Shown here piece by piece: positions 35,411-36,292 of a stretch of 36,292 nucleotides of DNA. Position 1 is the stretch's first letter, and every line of letters starts with the position of its first letter. The DNA is from an uncultured Maribacter sp. (GTDB lineage Bacteria; Bacteroidota; Bacteroidia; Flavobacteriales; Flavobacteriaceae). Made by a program: the position numbers and the translations under genes. The stretch is taken from the NCBI GenBank assembly GCA_905479535.1, contig CAJQMW010000309.1, positions 1 to 36,292 of the forward strand. The letters run 5' to 3'. The notes below the pieces were generated by a model. That model was given only the letters and a program-made list of their open reading frames with translations, had not been told where the DNA came from and did not search any database.

Positions 35411-36292
35411 ATGGCGACCGAGTGGGAAGGAAAATCTAAAGGAACGCTTTTAGGATACAAGCTCTACATCTTCTTTCTAAGTACGTTCGGTATAGGGACC
35501 GCCTATTTTGTGCTTCGGTTCGTAGTTACTTATTATTTTCTATTTTCCTTTCAAAGCTCCAAAGCCATCTATTATTATTTTAGGAAAAGGTTGAAATACT
35601 CCCAACTCAAAAGTGTTTTCAGCATCTATAGCAGTTACTACACATTAGGAAAGGTACTCACGGACAGGGTGGCGATTTCCACGAAATTCAAGGATAAATT
35701 CACCTACACCCACGATGGTATTGAACATATAGACCGTCTCTTAAAAAAGAACAAAGGTGGAATCTTAATAAGTGCCCACGTCGGAAATTTTGAAATCTCC
35801 CATTATTTCCTGCAGGACCGCTACTCAATTTCTAAAATATTTATGGTCACTACTCACGCGGAACATGCCAATATAAAGGAATATATGGATGGCATCGTTG
35901 CAGCATCCACCATGAAGTTCATAGTGGTCCAAGATGATATGTCGCACATCTTCGAAATACATAGTGCTCTCGATCAAGGTGGATTGGTCGTTTTCACCGG
36001 AGATCGTTATCTTCCGGGAGCAAAGAAATTAACTGAAAAGTTTGTCGGAGCCAACGCGGATTTTCCGCTTGGACCTTATTTATTGGCCTCCCGCTTAAAT
36101 GTTCCGGTATTGTTCGTTTACGTATTGAAGGGAAATGGACGCAAATATAATCTCTATGCCAGACAGGCGGTAGCAAAGGCACGTGACCCCCAAGCATTGT
36201 TAAAGGAATATACCCAGAGCGTAGAATGGATATTGAAGAAATACCCCTTGCAATGGTTTAATTATTTTGACTTTTGGAAAGACGCCAATAAA
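35411..36292 (+). CDS. LpxL/HtrB-family acyltransferase, 3' end outside window
   Basis: The frame opens at ATG 35411 and is open for 294 codons to the right edge without a stop. An N-terminal membrane-proximal segment (LYIFFLSTFGIGTAYFVLRFVVTYYFLF) precedes the acyltransferase domain with SAHVGNFE (the H-x4-E catalytic motif of LpxL-type enzymes), VFTGDRYLPGAK and FPLGPYLLASRLNVPVLFVYV. This is a lysophospholipid/lipid A acyltransferase-like protein. Such genes are a regular part of flexirubin and aryl-polyene clusters, where they are thought to transfer the acyl chain from ACP to the lipid or resorcinol partner; that role here is inferred from position. Confidence 0.88.
   Translation, partial: MATEWEGKSKGTLLGYKLYIFFLSTFGIGTAYFVLRFVVTYYFLFSFQSSKAIYYYFRKRLKYSQLKSVFSIYSSYYTLGKVLTDRVAISTKFKDKFTYTHDGIEHIDRLLKKNKGGILISAHVGNFEISHYFLQDRYSISKIFMVTTHAEHANIKEYMDGIVAASTMKFIVVQDDMSHIFEIHSALDQGGLVVFTGDRYLPGAKKLTEKFVGANADFPLGPYLLASRLNVPVLFVYVLKGNGRKYNLYARQAVAKARDPQALLKEYTQSVEWILKKYPLQWFNYFDFWKDANK

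Overview
The window looks like a chromosomal segment of a marine-type member of the Flavobacteriia (Bacteroidota). The evidence is -7 promoter elements of the TAxxTTTG type, type IX secretion (T9SS) modules (a CHU_C-like module and a T9SS C-terminal tail), flavobacterial gene families (DUF1800/DUF1501 pair, short ACT-only 'aspartate kinase', ligase-associated helicase and PdeM) and a flexirubin-type pigment operon. Most of the window is ordinary core or accessory chromosome. No prophage, CRISPR array, rRNA or tRNA was seen.

Layout. 1-4192: a left-truncated GIY-YIG nuclease followed by a REP-like palindrome, the ligase-associated DNA-damage-response helicase, an AT-rich lipoprotein gene, and PdeM. 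4266-6410: a TspO-like membrane protein converging on a pyridine-nucleotide-disulfide oxidoreductase gene that carries two separate lesions, a nonsense codon and a homopolymer frameshift. 6534-11281: mfd with a TTG start, a membrane-anchored XRE regulator and a TerB-like protein. 11388-15934: a serine hydrolase lipoprotein, a YtcJ-like amidohydrolase lipoprotein, a 160-bp palindromic MITE-like element lying exactly at the amidohydrolase stop codon, and a TlpA-like thioredoxin. 15939-17045 (minus strand): an ACT-domain protein and a YraN family protein. 17231-20454: a DUF1800/DUF1501 operon closed by a terminator. 20583-24573: metG (with a REP-like sequence read in frame), a histone-deacetylase-like hydrolase and a PAP2 phosphatase. 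24580-26822 (minus strand): a sodium:solute symporter and a sugar O-acetyltransferase. 27104-29084: a second serine hydrolase and a secreted hypothetical protein.

29118-36292 is the left end of what I infer to be a flexirubin/aryl-polyene cluster. A minus-strand flavin-dependent halogenase-like gene is divergent from an operon of tyrosine ammonia-lyase, WG-repeat protein, FabG-type reductase, ketosynthase, acyl carrier protein and an LpxL-like acyltransferase that runs off the right edge. The ammonia-lyase would supply 4-coumarate as starter, the KS/KR/ACP set would elongate it, and the acyltransferase and halogenase would act later. Dehydratases and the DarA/DarB enzymes are expected beyond the window.

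The points most worth a second look are the MITE-like palindrome, the two REP-like sequences (one translated inside metG, one abutting a helicase start codon next to a GIY-YIG gene), the doubly damaged reductase, and the WG-repeat and halogenase-like genes of the pigment cluster.
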